Both the position numbers and the translations under genes were made by a program. This document shows positions 1 through 10,300 of a stretch of DNA of 64,000 nucleotides, in pieces (the first letter of the stretch is position 1; each line of letters begins with the position of its first letter). The notes under the pieces are model-generated. The model was not told where the DNA came from, searched no databases, and saw nothing but the letters and a program-made list of their open reading frames with translations. The DNA comes from CAYLUN01 sp964386865. GTDB lineage: Bacteria; Verrucomicrobiota; Kiritimatiellia; RFP12; UBA1067. Where the stretch lies: positions 20,015 to 84,014 of the forward strand of contig CAYLUN010000019.1 of the NCBI GenBank assembly GCA_964386865.1. Direction: 5' to 3'.

Positions 1-1
1 C

Positions 2-2899
2 TATGGAGCCGGCAATCAGCAGCGGACGTGGCTCAACTTTGACCTGGCCCCCTACGCCGGCAAGGCGCTCTCCTCCGCCCGGCTGACGCTGGTGGCCTAC
101 ACCCAGTGGGGCGGCACCCTCGCGGGCGGATCCGTCGGATTTGCGAACGCGCCGTGGTCGCTCACGGGCGTCACGTGGAACAACCAGCCGTCGCTCACGC
201 CGATCAGCGGCGTCATCGCCCCGAACGGCACCCACGCGGATGGCGCTCAGGTCGGATGGATCATCCCGGCTTCCGCTATGCAGAGCTGGGCCGACGGCAC
301 CTATACGAACGGCTTTGGCTTGAGCGGCGCCCTCGGCTCCACGCTGCATTTCAGGTCCAGCCGCAGCAGCGGCACGCCGAGCCTGATCTTCACGCCCATG
401 GACGCCTTCGCGTCGGCCAGCAGCTCGTGGACGAACGCCGGCGCCGGCGCCTGGTCGGACGGGCTCAACTGGCTCGACCACACGCCCGCAGGCGGCGTCG
501 GCCAGACCGCCACGTTCGCCGAGCCGACCGGCGCCTCGGCCACCCTGGACGCGGACCGCATGCTCAGCGCGCTTGTCTTTGACAACGCCGATCACACCAT
601 CGCCGGCACCAACACCCTCGCGCTCGAACGGGGCGCATCGCTGCCCGCCATCTCGGTCGGCGCGGGCCGCACGGCGGCTGTGCGCACGGTCTTGGCGTCG
701 GTGGAGGGCTTTGACAAGACCGGCCCCGGCACTCTCGTGATCGCCAACGGCACCAACGCGCTGTACGGCACGGCCACCGTGAAAGAGGGGACGCTGTCGA
801 TCGGCTCGCGCTACTCGCTCGACAAGACGACGGCCGTGGTGGTTGAGAACGGCGCGGTGCTGCAGTCCAGCGCCGACTGGGGCACGGGCACCACCTTGGC
901 CAACGGCATGGGCCCCGTCACGGTGAAAGCCGGCGGCACCCTCCGGGCGGCGTCGGTCGCGAACACGCTGCGGCGCGGGCTTGTGCTGAGCGGTGGCACC
1001 CTGGATGCGACGGTGGCCGCGAACTGGCAGCTCGGGCACTTTATTCTGGAATCGCCCTTGACCGTGACGGGCACCAACACCTCAACCATCTTCGCCGAGA
1101 TTCGCTTGCGCGGCACGCAGGCGATTACGGTCAGCCCGACCGGCGACGCCAGCGGCAACGACTTGCTTATCACCAACCGCCTCGGGCACCTCAATAGTAT
1201 TGATTGGGGCTATGTGGACAAGTATGGTGCCGGGACACTGGCTGTCAGCAGCGCCGCCAACGACCCCGGCAAGTACACCGTGAACGCCGGCCGGCTGCTC
1301 TTCATCGACAACATGTCTGGCGGCGGCAACGGCGGCATCAGCATCGCCAGCGGCGCGGTGGTCGAGGCGCGCATCAGCGCGTCGAAGGCCAACCCTAATA
1401 CGGTTGCAGGCGCCGGTAAGCTGGTCAAAACGGGGCCGGGTCGGCTGGCGCTCTACTCGGCCACCCACACCGGCCCGACGGTAATTAGCAACGGCACGCT
1501 GGCGGCCTCGGTCATGGTCGGGGCTGCGCGACACTTCGACGTGTTCTCATTGGGCCTGACCAACGGCGCGGCGGTCACGCAGTGGGACGACCTGAGCGGC
1601 AGCGGCGCGCACGCGACCGTCCCGAGCGGCAACGCCAGCCCGACCTTCGTCTCGAACGCGGTGCCGGGCGGCCTGCCCGCGCTCTACTTCGCGAAGAACG
1701 GCGGCGCCACGGCCAGCGGCGCGTTGAAGTTCTCCATTGACGGCGCCGTCCGCTCGATCTTTTCGGTCTTCAAGGGCAACAGCTTCCTGCTGACGGACTC
1801 ACGGCTCCAAGCCTCTGGCGGCAGCTACCACTTCCACCGGACCACGGATGACAAACCCACCGATTCACTGTGGGACAACCAATACGCGAGCGCGAACCTC
1901 AAGAACGGCTCGAACTACGTGAACACGCTCTACATGCCGACACCGGCCTTGACCGCCATGCCCACGAACAGCAACAACGGCTTCAACCTCATCGAGACCA
2001 TCACGACCGGCAACGTGACGGCCGACTCCTTCAACAAGGACCGCGGCACGATCCACGCCGGCAACCAGTACCACGCCGAGCTGGCGCTCTTCGACAGCGC
2101 CGTGTCGGAGGCGCGCCGACTGCAGATCGAGGCCTACCTCAACAAGAAGTGGTTCGGCGCCGGCGCGGGCGCCGGCAACTGCTTCTCAACGAACTCCGCC
2201 GTGACACTCTACAACGGCAGTACGCTTGACCTCACGAGCGAGAACTACCAGACGCTCGCCTCGCTTGCCTCCACGGACGGTCTGGGCAGCAAGGTCGCGC
2301 TCGGTATGGCGGCGCTAACGGTGGGCAATGCCAACACAAACAGCTTCGACGGCGCGATCACGGGCCTCGGCGGCAGCCTGACCAAGGTCGGCAGCGGTAC
2401 GCTGACGCTCGCAGGCACCAACACCTACGGCGGGATCACAACGGTGGGCGAGGGCGCGCTGCGCGTGAGCGGCGCGCTCGTTGGTGCCGGCGCGGTGGGC
2501 GTGGCCTCCAACGCGACGCTCAGCGGCACGGGGCGGATTGCGGGCTCGGTCACGCTAGCCGCCGGCGCGGTGCTTGCGCCGGGCGCGGCTGACGGCGAGG
2601 TCGGCTCGCTGACGGTCGGCGCGCTCAACGCAGCCGCAGGCGGCACGGTGCGGATCGACGCGCGCGCGGACGGCGCGTGTGACGCGGTGGCTGTGCAGGG
2701 CGCGGCGGATCTGTCAGGAGCGTCGCTGGTTGTCTCGGGCTCCACTATATTGACCCCTCATGAAGCTTACACTGTTCTGACCTGCACGGGCACGCCGACG
2801 CCCTTTGCCTACGTGTCGGCGCCCGGTGGCTGGCGCGTCAGCTACCGCGAGGGACGCGCCATCCTGGTTTCGTCGGGAACGATGATCATAGCGCTCTGA
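2..2899 (+). CDS. Secreted adhesin-like protein: DNRLRE module, beta-strand repeats, LamG-like module (5' end cut by window)
   Basis: The reading frame is open from base 2, so the gene starts outside the window; 965 codons are visible. The first ~110 residues look like the end of a DNRLRE (CBM96-like) module. Next come glycine/threonine-rich repeats of the autotransporter-associated beta-strand type (KTGPGTLVI..., KVGSGTLTLAGTNTYGG...). A LamG/concanavalin-like region at about residues 540-750 ends in the typical AYLNKKWFG. The last ~80 residues (CDAVAVQG...YTVLTCTG...GWRVSY...GTMIIAL) match the ends of other large proteins in this window. No beta-barrel is visible, so it is not a classical autotransporter. 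A cell-surface or secreted role is inferred. The in-frame GTG at 92 is not a true start, because conserved module sequence continues upstream of it. Confidence 0.85.
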   Translation, partial: YGAGNQQRTWLNFDLAPYAGKALSSARLTLVAYTQWGGTLAGGSVGFANAPWSLTGVTWNNQPSLTPISGVIAPNGTHADGAQVGWIIPASAMQSWADGTYTNGFGLSGALGSTLHFRSSRSSGTPSLIFTPMDAFASASSSWTNAGAGAWSDGLNWLDHTPAGGVGQTATFAEPTGASATLDADRMLSALVFDNADHTIAGTNTLALERGASLPAISVGAGRTAAVRTVLASVEGFDKTGPGTLVIANGTNALYGTATVKEGTLSIGSRYSLDKTTAVVVENGAVLQSSADWGTGTTLANGMGPVTVKAGGTLRAASVANTLRRGLVLSGGTLDATVAANWQLGHFILESPLTVTGTNTSTIFAEIRLRGTQAITVSPTGDASGNDLLITNRLGHLNSIDWGYVDKYGAGTLAVSSAANDPGKYTVNAGRLLFIDNMSGGGNGGISIASGAVVEARISASKANPNTVAGAGKLVKTGPGRLALYSATHTGPTVISNGTLAASVMVGAARHFDVFSLGLTNGAAVTQWDDLSGSGAHATVPSGNASPTFVSNAVPGGLPALYFAKNGGATASGALKFSIDGAVRSIFSVFKGNSFLLTDSRLQASGGSYHFHRTTDDKPTDSLWDNQYASANLKNGSNYVNTLYMPTPALTAMPTNSNNGFNLIETITTGNVTADSFNKDRGTIHAGNQYHAELALFDSAVSEARRLQIEAYLNKKWFGAGAGAGNCFSTNSAVTLYNGSTLDLTSENYQTLASLASTDGLGSKVALGMAALTVGNANTNSFDGAITGLGGSLTKVGSGTLTLAGTNTYGGITTVGEGALRVSGALVGAGAVGVASNATLSGTGRIAGSVTLAAGAVLAPGAADGEVGSLTVGALNAAAGGTVRIDARADGACDAVAVQGAADLSGASLVVSGSTILTPHEAYTVLTCTGTPTPFAYVSAPGGWRVSYREGRAILVSSGTMIIAL

Positions 2900-2938
2900 G
2901 GAGCCACGGATAGACGAAGTGGCAATGGACGATGAGTA

Positions 2939-2944
2939 AGGAGT
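2939..2944 (+). promoter_or_regulatory. Ribosome binding site AAGGAG
   Basis: A perfect AAGGAG lies five bases before the ATG at 2950. It favours that start over the in-frame ATG at 2932, and a signal peptide begins directly at 2950. Confidence 0.6.
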
Positions 2945-2949
2945 GGGGC

Positions 2950-3246
2950 ATGAAGATTCGATTCCTGCTGTTGACGTCGGCCGTGGCCGCGCTGTCGCAC
3001 CCGCTGGCCGCCGCGACGATTGCGTTTGATTCGCCTGCGAATATCGTATCGACGAATGACGTGAGCCTGGAAGGAACGCTGGCTTACGCCTACAACTTGG
3101 GAAACGTATCGGTGCCGAGCCGAACGGTCAACGGCGTGACGTTTGTCGGGCTGGCAAACACGAACGGCAATGCGGATTTGACTTTTTCGCCGGGGCTGTT
3201 AACGGGCGCGTCGAACGAGGGCGGCACGGCGGTCTTCATCCAATGA
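2950..3246 (+). CDS. Small secreted protein, possibly a truncated N-terminal module
   Basis: 98 residues: a clear signal peptide (MKIRFLLLTSAVAALSHP, then LAAA) and a short mature part rich in N, G, T and V (TVNGVTFVGLANTNGNADLTF). From memory, the pattern 'GTLxYAYNLG...TVNGVTF' resembles the beginning of longer exported PVC-group proteins that go on to other domains, so this may be a truncated relative. The function is not recognised. Its stop codon overlaps the start of the GH127 gene in an ATGA arrangement, so the two are probably co-transcribed and translationally coupled. Confidence 0.55.
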   Translation: MKIRFLLLTSAVAALSHPLAAATIAFDSPANIVSTNDVSLEGTLAYAYNLGNVSVPSRTVNGVTFVGLANTNGNADLTFSPGLLTGASNEGGTAVFIQ

Positions 3247-5183
3247 AAACGGCACTACTCTGGTTATGTGTGCCTGTTCTAACAGTCTTGGCTCAGGCTG
3301 AAGCCCCCTTGGCGGCGGCGCCCTTTGAGCTGAGCCGCGTGCGTCTGCTGGACGGGCCGTTCAAGCAGCTCCAGGAGCTGCACCGGACCGGGCTGGTCGG
3401 CCAGCTGGAGCCGGACAAGCTGCTGTTCGGCTTTCGCAAAACAGCGGGCCTCCCGCAGCCTGGGGCCGTTCAATCGGGCTATGGCGGCTGGGACAGCGGC
3501 TTCATCGCGGGCCACTACGGCGGCCACTATCTCTCGGCCGCGGCTCGGATGTTCGCCGCCACGGGGGACGCGACCTTCCGCGACAAGGCGTCCTATATGG
3601 TGAAGGTCTTAGCCGAATGCCAGGGCCAGCTCGGCGGCGGCTATCTCTCGGCGTTCCCCGCCGCCAAGTTCGACCAGCTTGAGAAGAACCCGCACAAGGC
3701 CTCGGTTCCCTACTACACCATCCACAAGATCATGGCCGGCCTGCTGGATGTTCACGTCTGCTGCGACAATGCGCAGGCGCTGGACGTCGCGGAGCGGATG
3801 GCCGACTGTTTTGCCGCGCGCTTTGCTAAGCTGACGCCCGAGCAGATCGAGGCGCTCCTGCGCACCGATTATACCGGCAACCCGGTCAACGAGTTCGGTG
3901 GTATGGCCGAGGTGCTTAGCGACCTCTACCGGCTCGCGGTCAAGCGGGGCGACGCCGCTGCGGGCCGCCACTTGACGTTCGCGGCGCTCTTCAACCGGGC
4001 GTGGCTGATCGAGCCGCTGCTTCAAGGGCTGGACCGGCTCGACGGGCTGCACGGCAACACGCACGTGGCGCAGGCGTGCGGCCTCGCGCGCTACGCGTGC
4101 GCCAGCGGTGACGCGCGGGCGGGGCAGGCGGCCGAGGCGTTCTGGGGCTTCGTTGTCCGCGACCACGCCTTCGCCATCGGCGGCAACGCCTTTGACGAGA
4201 AGCTGCGCGCGGCGCGCACCGAGGTCGCGGGTACCGGCGCTGCGGCGCTTTCTCCCAAGACCGCCGAGACCTGCAACACGCACAACATGCTCAAGCTGAC
4301 GCGCCACCTCTTCGAGCGCGAGCCGAAGGCGGCCTACGCGGATTTCATGGAGCTCGCGCTGTACAACCACATCCTAGCCTCGATCGCGCCGGACAGCGGG
4401 CACGTGACGTACTTCACGCCGCTGCGGCCCGGCGACTTCCGTACCTATCTCAACGAGCCCTACTGCTGCCAGGGCACGGGGATCGAGAATACCGCGCGTT
4501 TCGGCGAGGCGATCTACTTTCATCGCGACGCTACGCTTTGGGTGAACCTCTACATCCCGTCGGCCCTCGACTGGAGTGAGCAGGGGTTGAAGGTGCGGCT
4601 GGCAACCGCGTACCCGGAAACGGGCCGAGTCCGGCTGACGTTCGAAGCCGCCGCGCCGGTGACCGCGACGGTGAAGCTGCGCATACCGGCTTGGATTGAC
4701 GGGTCTTTACGCCTTGCGGTGAACGGCGACGCGCAACCGGTCAGCGCCAATCCGGGAGGCTACCTGCCGGTGACGCGGCGCTGGCAGAGCGGCGACAGCC
4801 TAGAACTGACCCTGCCCTTGGCCCTGCGGGCGCGGCCCAGCATGGATGATCCGGCGACCGTTTCGCTCTTCTACGGCCCCGTTGTGCTCGCTGGCGAAAT
4901 GGGGCGCGACGGAATGCCGGCCAGCGACATCGCGGGCAAGGACGCCTTTGTCAATGCCACCCCCTGGCCGGCGCCAGTGTTCGTGCGCGAGTCGCCGGCG
5001 CAGGCGGCTTGTTCGGTTGAGCCGGTTCCCGGGGCGCCGCTGACCTTTACGGCCGACATGCTCAATCCGGCTGACCGGACGGCCATGCGCGTACGGCTGT
5101 CGCCTCTGTATCGCGTGCACCACCAGCGTTTCGCCGTGTACTGGAAGGTGGTGCAACCAAGCGTCACGCCCGAATGGCGCTAA
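3243..5183 (+). CDS. GH127 family (DUF1680) glycoside hydrolase, putative beta-L-arabinofuranosidase
   Basis: 646 residues with an N-terminal signal peptide (MKTALLWLCVPVLTVLAQAEA), so exported. The mature protein follows the DUF1680/GH127 pattern: FELSRVRLLDGPF opening, an alpha/alpha-barrel with SGYGGWDSG and GHYLSA, then a beta-sandwich C-terminus. GH127 uses a Glu/Cys-rich zinc site. The matching residues here are E342 and C344 in ETCNTHNMLK and C408-C409 in EPYCCQGTG, so the catalytic site looks intact. The characterised activity of the family is release of beta-L-arabinofuranose, although DUF1680 is broader than the proven enzymes. It overlaps the upstream small ORF by 4 nt. A GH51 arabinofuranosidase gene follows, which supports an arabinose-containing substrate. 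Confidence 0.9.
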   Translation: MKTALLWLCVPVLTVLAQAEAPLAAAPFELSRVRLLDGPFKQLQELHRTGLVGQLEPDKLLFGFRKTAGLPQPGAVQSGYGGWDSGFIAGHYGGHYLSAAARMFAATGDATFRDKASYMVKVLAECQGQLGGGYLSAFPAAKFDQLEKNPHKASVPYYTIHKIMAGLLDVHVCCDNAQALDVAERMADCFAARFAKLTPEQIEALLRTDYTGNPVNEFGGMAEVLSDLYRLAVKRGDAAAGRHLTFAALFNRAWLIEPLLQGLDRLDGLHGNTHVAQACGLARYACASGDARAGQAAEAFWGFVVRDHAFAIGGNAFDEKLRAARTEVAGTGAAALSPKTAETCNTHNMLKLTRHLFEREPKAAYADFMELALYNHILASIAPDSGHVTYFTPLRPGDFRTYLNEPYCCQGTGIENTARFGEAIYFHRDATLWVNLYIPSALDWSEQGLKVRLATAYPETGRVRLTFEAAAPVTATVKLRIPAWIDGSLRLAVNGDAQPVSANPGGYLPVTRRWQSGDSLELTLPLALRARPSMDDPATVSLFYGPVVLAGEMGRDGMPASDIAGKDAFVNATPWPAPVFVRESPAQAACSVEPVPGAPLTFTADMLNPADRTAMRVRLSPLYRVHHQRFAVYWKVVQPSVTPEWR

Positions 5184-5303
5184 GACAAGCGACGGCTCGG
5201 CTCAGCCTCGCCCCCCACCCTGCGGATTTGCATTGAACATGGAGGGTGAAGCTGTGCTGAGCCGCTGTAAGCGAGGCGCGCGCGCTTATCTTAGCGCCAT
5301 TCG
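5171..5303. repeat. Nested long inverted repeat at the 3' end of the GH127 gene
   Basis: Bases 5171-5190 and 5284-5303 are reverse complements at 19 of 20 positions. Inside lies a second perfect pair, CGGCTCAGC (5198-5206) with GCTGAGCCG (5256-5264), and a third, CACCCT (5216-5221) with AGGGTG (5243-5248). The outer left arm includes the GH127 stop codon. The structure could form a large hairpin in the mRNA and act as a terminator or processing site between the GH127 and GH51 genes, or be a decayed miniature inverted-repeat element. No T-run follows it. Confidence 0.6.
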
Positions 5304-5379
5304 CATGACGCCCAAAGCGAGGGAGAGAGACGTGGTACAGCAGTGATCCGGACAACGTAAGAAGAGAAGGACGTGAGCG

Positions 5380-7386
5380 ATGAGGGCTGAATCGGTTAGG
5401 GGTGTTTGTGTCATTGCGCTTGCGGTATCGGCCTGGTCCTCCATGCAGGCGGGCGCGGCAGAGCCAGTGACGGTTCTGGTCGACGGCGCGGCTCCGCGCG
5501 TCGCGGTGAGCCCCAGCCTGTACGGGATCTTCTTCGAGGAGATCAACCATGCGGGTGAGGGCGGGCTCTACGCGGAACTGGTGATGAACCGCGACTTTGA
5601 AATCACTTCGCTGCCGAAGGGCGCAAGCTGGGCCGGCAACCTCCTGCGCACGAAGGCCGACTGGCAGGAGCGCAAGTGGTTCGGCAACGAACTGTGGGGC
5701 TGGAGGCTGCTGGCGGAGGGCGTCGCGAAAGGCTCGCTTAAACTGGTGGACGACGCACCGCTGAACGACGCGAACCCGCACTCCATGCGCGTCACCGTGC
5801 GCGACGCGTCGGGCCGCGTCGGCGTGGTCAACGACGGCTTCTGGGGAATGAACGTCCAGAAGGGCAACTGGTATGACCTGTCGTTCTTTGCTCGCGCGAC
5901 GAACGGCTCGCCGTTTGAGGTCACGGCGGCGCTGGAGAGCGCCAGCGGGCGCGAGTGTTACGGCCGGGCGACCGTGTCGGGCGTGGCCGGCGACTGGAAG
6001 CAGTACCGCTGCTCCATACAGGCGGCCGAGTCTGACGCGGCTGCGCGGCTCAGCCTGACGGTGACGCGCGTCGGCACGCTTCAGCTCGACGTGGTGTCGC
6101 TCTTTCCGCGCGACACGTTCAAGGGCCGGCCTAACGGATTGCGGCCGGATTTGGCTCAGGCGCTGGCGGACTTGAAGCCGGCCTTCGTGCGGTTTCCGGG
6201 CGGCGCGATCGTGGGTGGCATGAACCTCGACAACCGCGTGCAATGGAAACACTCGGTCGGGCCTATCGAGCGGCGCCGCGGCACCGCCAACCTCTGGGGC
6301 TATTGGACGAGCAACGGGCTTGGCTTCCACGAGTACCTTCAACTGTGCGAAGACATCGGCGCGGCTGCGCTGTGGGTCTGCAACCCCGGCTTCAGCGACA
6401 ACTACCGTCACGCCGAGTACGCACCTCCGGAGAAGGTCGGCGAGTTCGTGCAGGAGGCGCTGGACGCGCTTGAGTATGCGCTGGGGCCGACGAATTCAAC
6501 GTGGGGCGTGCAGCGCGCGGCCAACGGCCACCCGGCGCCGTTCCCGCTGCAGTACATCGAAATCGGCAACGAGGCGAGCACGGCCGTCTACCGCACGAAC
6601 TACCTGTCTTTCTATCAGGCGATCCACAGCCGGTATCCGGCGCTCACGATTATCAGCAACCAGCGCATCAAGGGCGCGCCTGTCGCGATGGTGGACGACC
6701 ATAAGTACGGCGATGCCGCGTCTTTCTTCGCGGCCTTCGACACGTACGACGCGGCCGACCGCAGCGGGCCGAAAGTCTATGTCGGCGAGTTCGGCTGCAA
6801 TCGCGGGGTGGGGCAGGGCAACCTGATGGCGGCGCTCGCCGAGGCCGCCTATCTTCTCGGCCTCGAGCGCAACAGCGATATCGTGCGCATGGCCTCGTAC
6901 GCGCCGTTGCTCTTCCACGTGAACGATGTCGCCTGGCCTGTGAACATGATCGGGTTCGACAGCTCCCGCGTGGCGCCGCGTTCGTCGTACTACGTGCAAC
7001 TGATGCTGGCGCAGAACCGCCCGGACGAGATCCTTCAGACGAAGGTCGAGCCTGCTGTTGCGGCCCAGGAAGCAGAGGTGTTCGCCGTCGCGGGGCTGGA
7101 GCGAAAGACGGGCGACGTGCTGGTGCGCGTGGTCAACCGCTCCGCTCTGGCGCGCGAGGTCCGAATCAAGTTGCAGGGCGTTGCGGCGGTTGGGCCGACG
7201 GCCCGCGTGACAACGTTGTGGTCCGCAGATCCTGAGCGGGAAAACACGGTGGACGAGCCGGACGCCGTAATTCCCGTGTGTTCGGAGTTCGGCGGCGCGG
7301 GCTCCGATTTCTCGTATCCGGTTCAGCCCTGTTCGTTTACAATTCTCCGGTTGAGTCAAGCACGCCATGGAATCGATCAGATATGA
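5380..7386 (+). CDS. GH51 alpha-L-arabinofuranosidase, exported, long form with inserted carbohydrate-binding-like module
   Basis: 668 residues with a signal peptide (cleavage near MQAGAAEP). The GH51 opening SLYGIFFEEINHAGEGGLYAEL is unmistakable. Residues ~120-250 form a CBM4/9-like beta-sandwich insertion, as in the long GH51 enzymes of plants and some bacteria. The (beta/alpha)8 barrel follows with FVRFPGG. The acid/base glutamate is E398 in YIEIGNE and the nucleophile candidate is E470 in VYVGEFG. A C-terminal beta-sandwich follows. The expected activity is removal of alpha-L-arabinofuranosyl side groups outside the cytoplasm. An AAGGA motif precedes the ATG. The 3' end overlaps the start of the GH16 gene by 20 nt. 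Confidence 0.93.
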   Translation: MRAESVRGVCVIALAVSAWSSMQAGAAEPVTVLVDGAAPRVAVSPSLYGIFFEEINHAGEGGLYAELVMNRDFEITSLPKGASWAGNLLRTKADWQERKWFGNELWGWRLLAEGVAKGSLKLVDDAPLNDANPHSMRVTVRDASGRVGVVNDGFWGMNVQKGNWYDLSFFARATNGSPFEVTAALESASGRECYGRATVSGVAGDWKQYRCSIQAAESDAAARLSLTVTRVGTLQLDVVSLFPRDTFKGRPNGLRPDLAQALADLKPAFVRFPGGAIVGGMNLDNRVQWKHSVGPIERRRGTANLWGYWTSNGLGFHEYLQLCEDIGAAALWVCNPGFSDNYRHAEYAPPEKVGEFVQEALDALEYALGPTNSTWGVQRAANGHPAPFPLQYIEIGNEASTAVYRTNYLSFYQAIHSRYPALTIISNQRIKGAPVAMVDDHKYGDAASFFAAFDTYDAADRSGPKVYVGEFGCNRGVGQGNLMAALAEAAYLLGLERNSDIVRMASYAPLLFHVNDVAWPVNMIGFDSSRVAPRSSYYVQLMLAQNRPDEILQTKVEPAVAAQEAEVFAVAGLERKTGDVLVRVVNRSALAREVRIKLQGVAAVGPTARVTTLWSADPERENTVDEPDAVIPVCSEFGGAGSDFSYPVQPCSFTILRLSQARHGIDQI

Positions 7387-10300
7387 GCTGCATCGAGTAC
7401 GTCGGGGGGTGACGCGGCTTCTGCCGTTCCTCGCCCTTTGTCTTGCTTGCGCGCCCGCTCGCGCCCAGCCCGCGCCGCCCGCCTGGATCGCGCCGGCTCC
7501 GGCCGAGGCGCCGGCGCGCGTCGCGCTGACCTGGGCCGCCGTGTCGAACGCGGTCTCCTACACCGTCAAGCGCTCGGCCGCGCCCGGCGGGCCGCATGCG
7601 CCGCTGGGCAGCGTGACCTCGAACGCGTTTACGGACGCCACCGCCTCGCCAAGCCAGACCTGCTACTACGCCGTCTCGACAGTTGACGCGACCGGCGAGA
7701 GCGTGGGCCTGCGCGAGGTGGCCGCGTCGCCAGGCGTCATCGTCGACAACAGCGATGCGAGCGGCGTCGCTTCAACGGGCTCTTGGCTGGTCTCGGCACT
7801 ACCCGGATACTACGGGGCCAACTCCGTCTATGCGACCAGCACCGCTTCGAACGCGCCAACGGCCACGTTCACCTTCACGCCCGCATTGCCTTTCACGGGA
7901 AACTACGACATCTACCTGCGTTGGACGGCCCACGCGAACCGTTCGAGCGACACGCCGGTCGACATCGCCCTGCCCGACGGAACCAACACCGTGTCGGTGG
8001 ACCAGACGCAAAACGGCGGCACCTGGATGCCGCTCGGCACCTTCGCCTGTGAGGCCGGCTCCTCGGCCAGCGTCACAGTCAGGAACAACACAGGCTTGGC
8101 CGGAAAGAACGTCTCCGCCGACGCCGTGCAGTTCGTCCCGCATCTGACGCCGTGTGCGCCGGCATCTGACAGGCCCGGCGACTATACGCTGCTGTCGCTC
8201 GAAGATGACTTCGACGGTTCCAACGTCAATGCTGCGGTATGGGGCACGTTCATGGGGCGCAGCAGTTACAGCGTGTCCGGCGGCAAGCTGCATCTGACGC
8301 TGCGCTACAAGGGCGCTGTTCCGCTCACGAACGCCACGCTTGGCGAACTCGAAAGCGAGGCCAACTGGGCGGACGGCGGCATCGTGGCCGACCACGCCCA
8401 GAAGTTCGGCTACCACGAGGCCCGCCTCCGCCTGCCGCAGCTCCCTGCGCGCGGTGTGGACACCGCCTACTGGCATGCCGCGACGGACGAGCTGCTCAGC
8501 GGCTATGAGATCGACGCGCCCGAGTTCTTCAACAAAGACACCGACGGCTCCTCCAACAAGTACGGCTTCGGCGTGTGGGACCACATCGACGGCGCCCGCA
8601 CCTGGGACTACTCGCGCAACTATTCTACGCTCGGTGACGTCACGCGCTACGTCACCGTCGGACTCGAGTGGCGGACCGACAACTCGACGGTGGTCTACCT
8701 GAACGGCGTGAAGGTCTACACCGCCCCTTCGTCGGGGATGAACGACACCGAGTCCATCTTGCCCGCCAACGTCATCCTCAGCACCAAGGTTCTCGACTGG
8801 CTGCATCCCAACGCCGCGCTCGACGGCGCGGAGGCCCTGTGGGACTACGCCCGCTACTACCAAAAACCCGGCTGGCTCGGCGCCGCAGACGGCGTCTGGA
8901 GCAACACGGCGAACTGGGGCGCCGATGGCCTTCCCGTGCCGGGTTTCGCGGCCGTCTTCAACGTGCCTTCAACACCGGCGGCCGTCACCGTGAATGCGAC
9001 CCAAGATCTGCAGTCGGTCTTCTTCGACAACGCGTCCCTTCCGGCCCATCTCTTCGGCGGCCTCGGCGTGCTGCGGCTCGGTGCCGGAAAATCCGGCGAC
9101 GCATCGGCGACGCACGGCGGTATCGTCGTCAACACCAACGTCCGCTCGAACCAGACCTTCAACACCGCGCTGATCGGCCTCAGCAACCTCCAGTTCGCCA
9201 ACCTGAGCCGCGCCGCCGGCGTCACCCTCTTCCTCAACGGCCCGATCACCGGTTCCGGCTCGCCGCACGATGTCGATTTCATCACCACGGTGAACGCGAT
9301 CGTCCTCGGGCAGCCGCTCGGCGCCGGTCTCCGCCATGTCAGCAAAGCGGGCGACTATAACTTGACCTTGCCGACCAACAGCCAGCACACCGGCGAAACG
9401 CGCATCGCCCGCGGACCGGTCTCGATCGACGCTCTGTCCTCGCTCGGCATCTCGGCGCAAGCCGCGCTCGTCTTCCGCCCTCGCTACAAGCACTCCGACG
9501 CCTATCGCCCCCGGCTCACCTACCGCGGCGCAGCCGCCGTGTCCGAGCACCCGATCATCCTGAGCAACTGGCAGGCCGACGGCGTGCTGGACGCCTCCGG
9601 CAGCGGTCCGCTGACGTGGGCCGGAAGCATCTCCATCGGCCCCTATGAACTCGGCTCCACCCACGCCTTGACCACGCAGGGCACCTTCACGCTCGGCGGC
9701 ACCAACACGCAGGACAACGTATTCGCGGCCGACCTTACCGACGCGGGCGCGACGGTGACCAACGGCGCGGAGATCGCCGAAGCCACGCTGAAGCTCACCA
9801 AAGCCAACTCGGGCACCTGGGTGCTGGCTGGCAGCAACACGATTAAAGCCGCCGTCAGCGTCACGGGCGGCAAGCTCGTCGTCGGGCAAGGCCTGCTCGG
9901 CTCGCTCGACGCGCCGGGCGTCAGCGTCTCCGGCGGCGCGGAGTTCGTGCTCGCGCGCGAGGACGACGTGACGTTCGGCGTGCCCGTGTCCGGCTCAGGC
10001 GCGCTGCGCAAGCGCGGAGCGGGAACCCTCACGCTGAGCGGCGCCCATGCGCCGGCCGGCGGCACGAGCGTCGACGCCGGAACCCTGGCGCTGATCGGCA
10101 GCATCACGGGCAGCGTGACTGTCGCCTCGTCCGCCACGCTTACGGGCACAGGTGAGATCGTCGGGGGAACCACCGTTTACGGAGCGCTCACGGCCGCTCC
10201 GCTCCGCTTCAAAGGCGCGCTCGCTCTGAAGAGTTCAGGGCGCCTGCTGTGTCCCTTTGCGGGCAACAGCGGCAGCGCGCTGGGCCTCCTCGCCGCTTCC

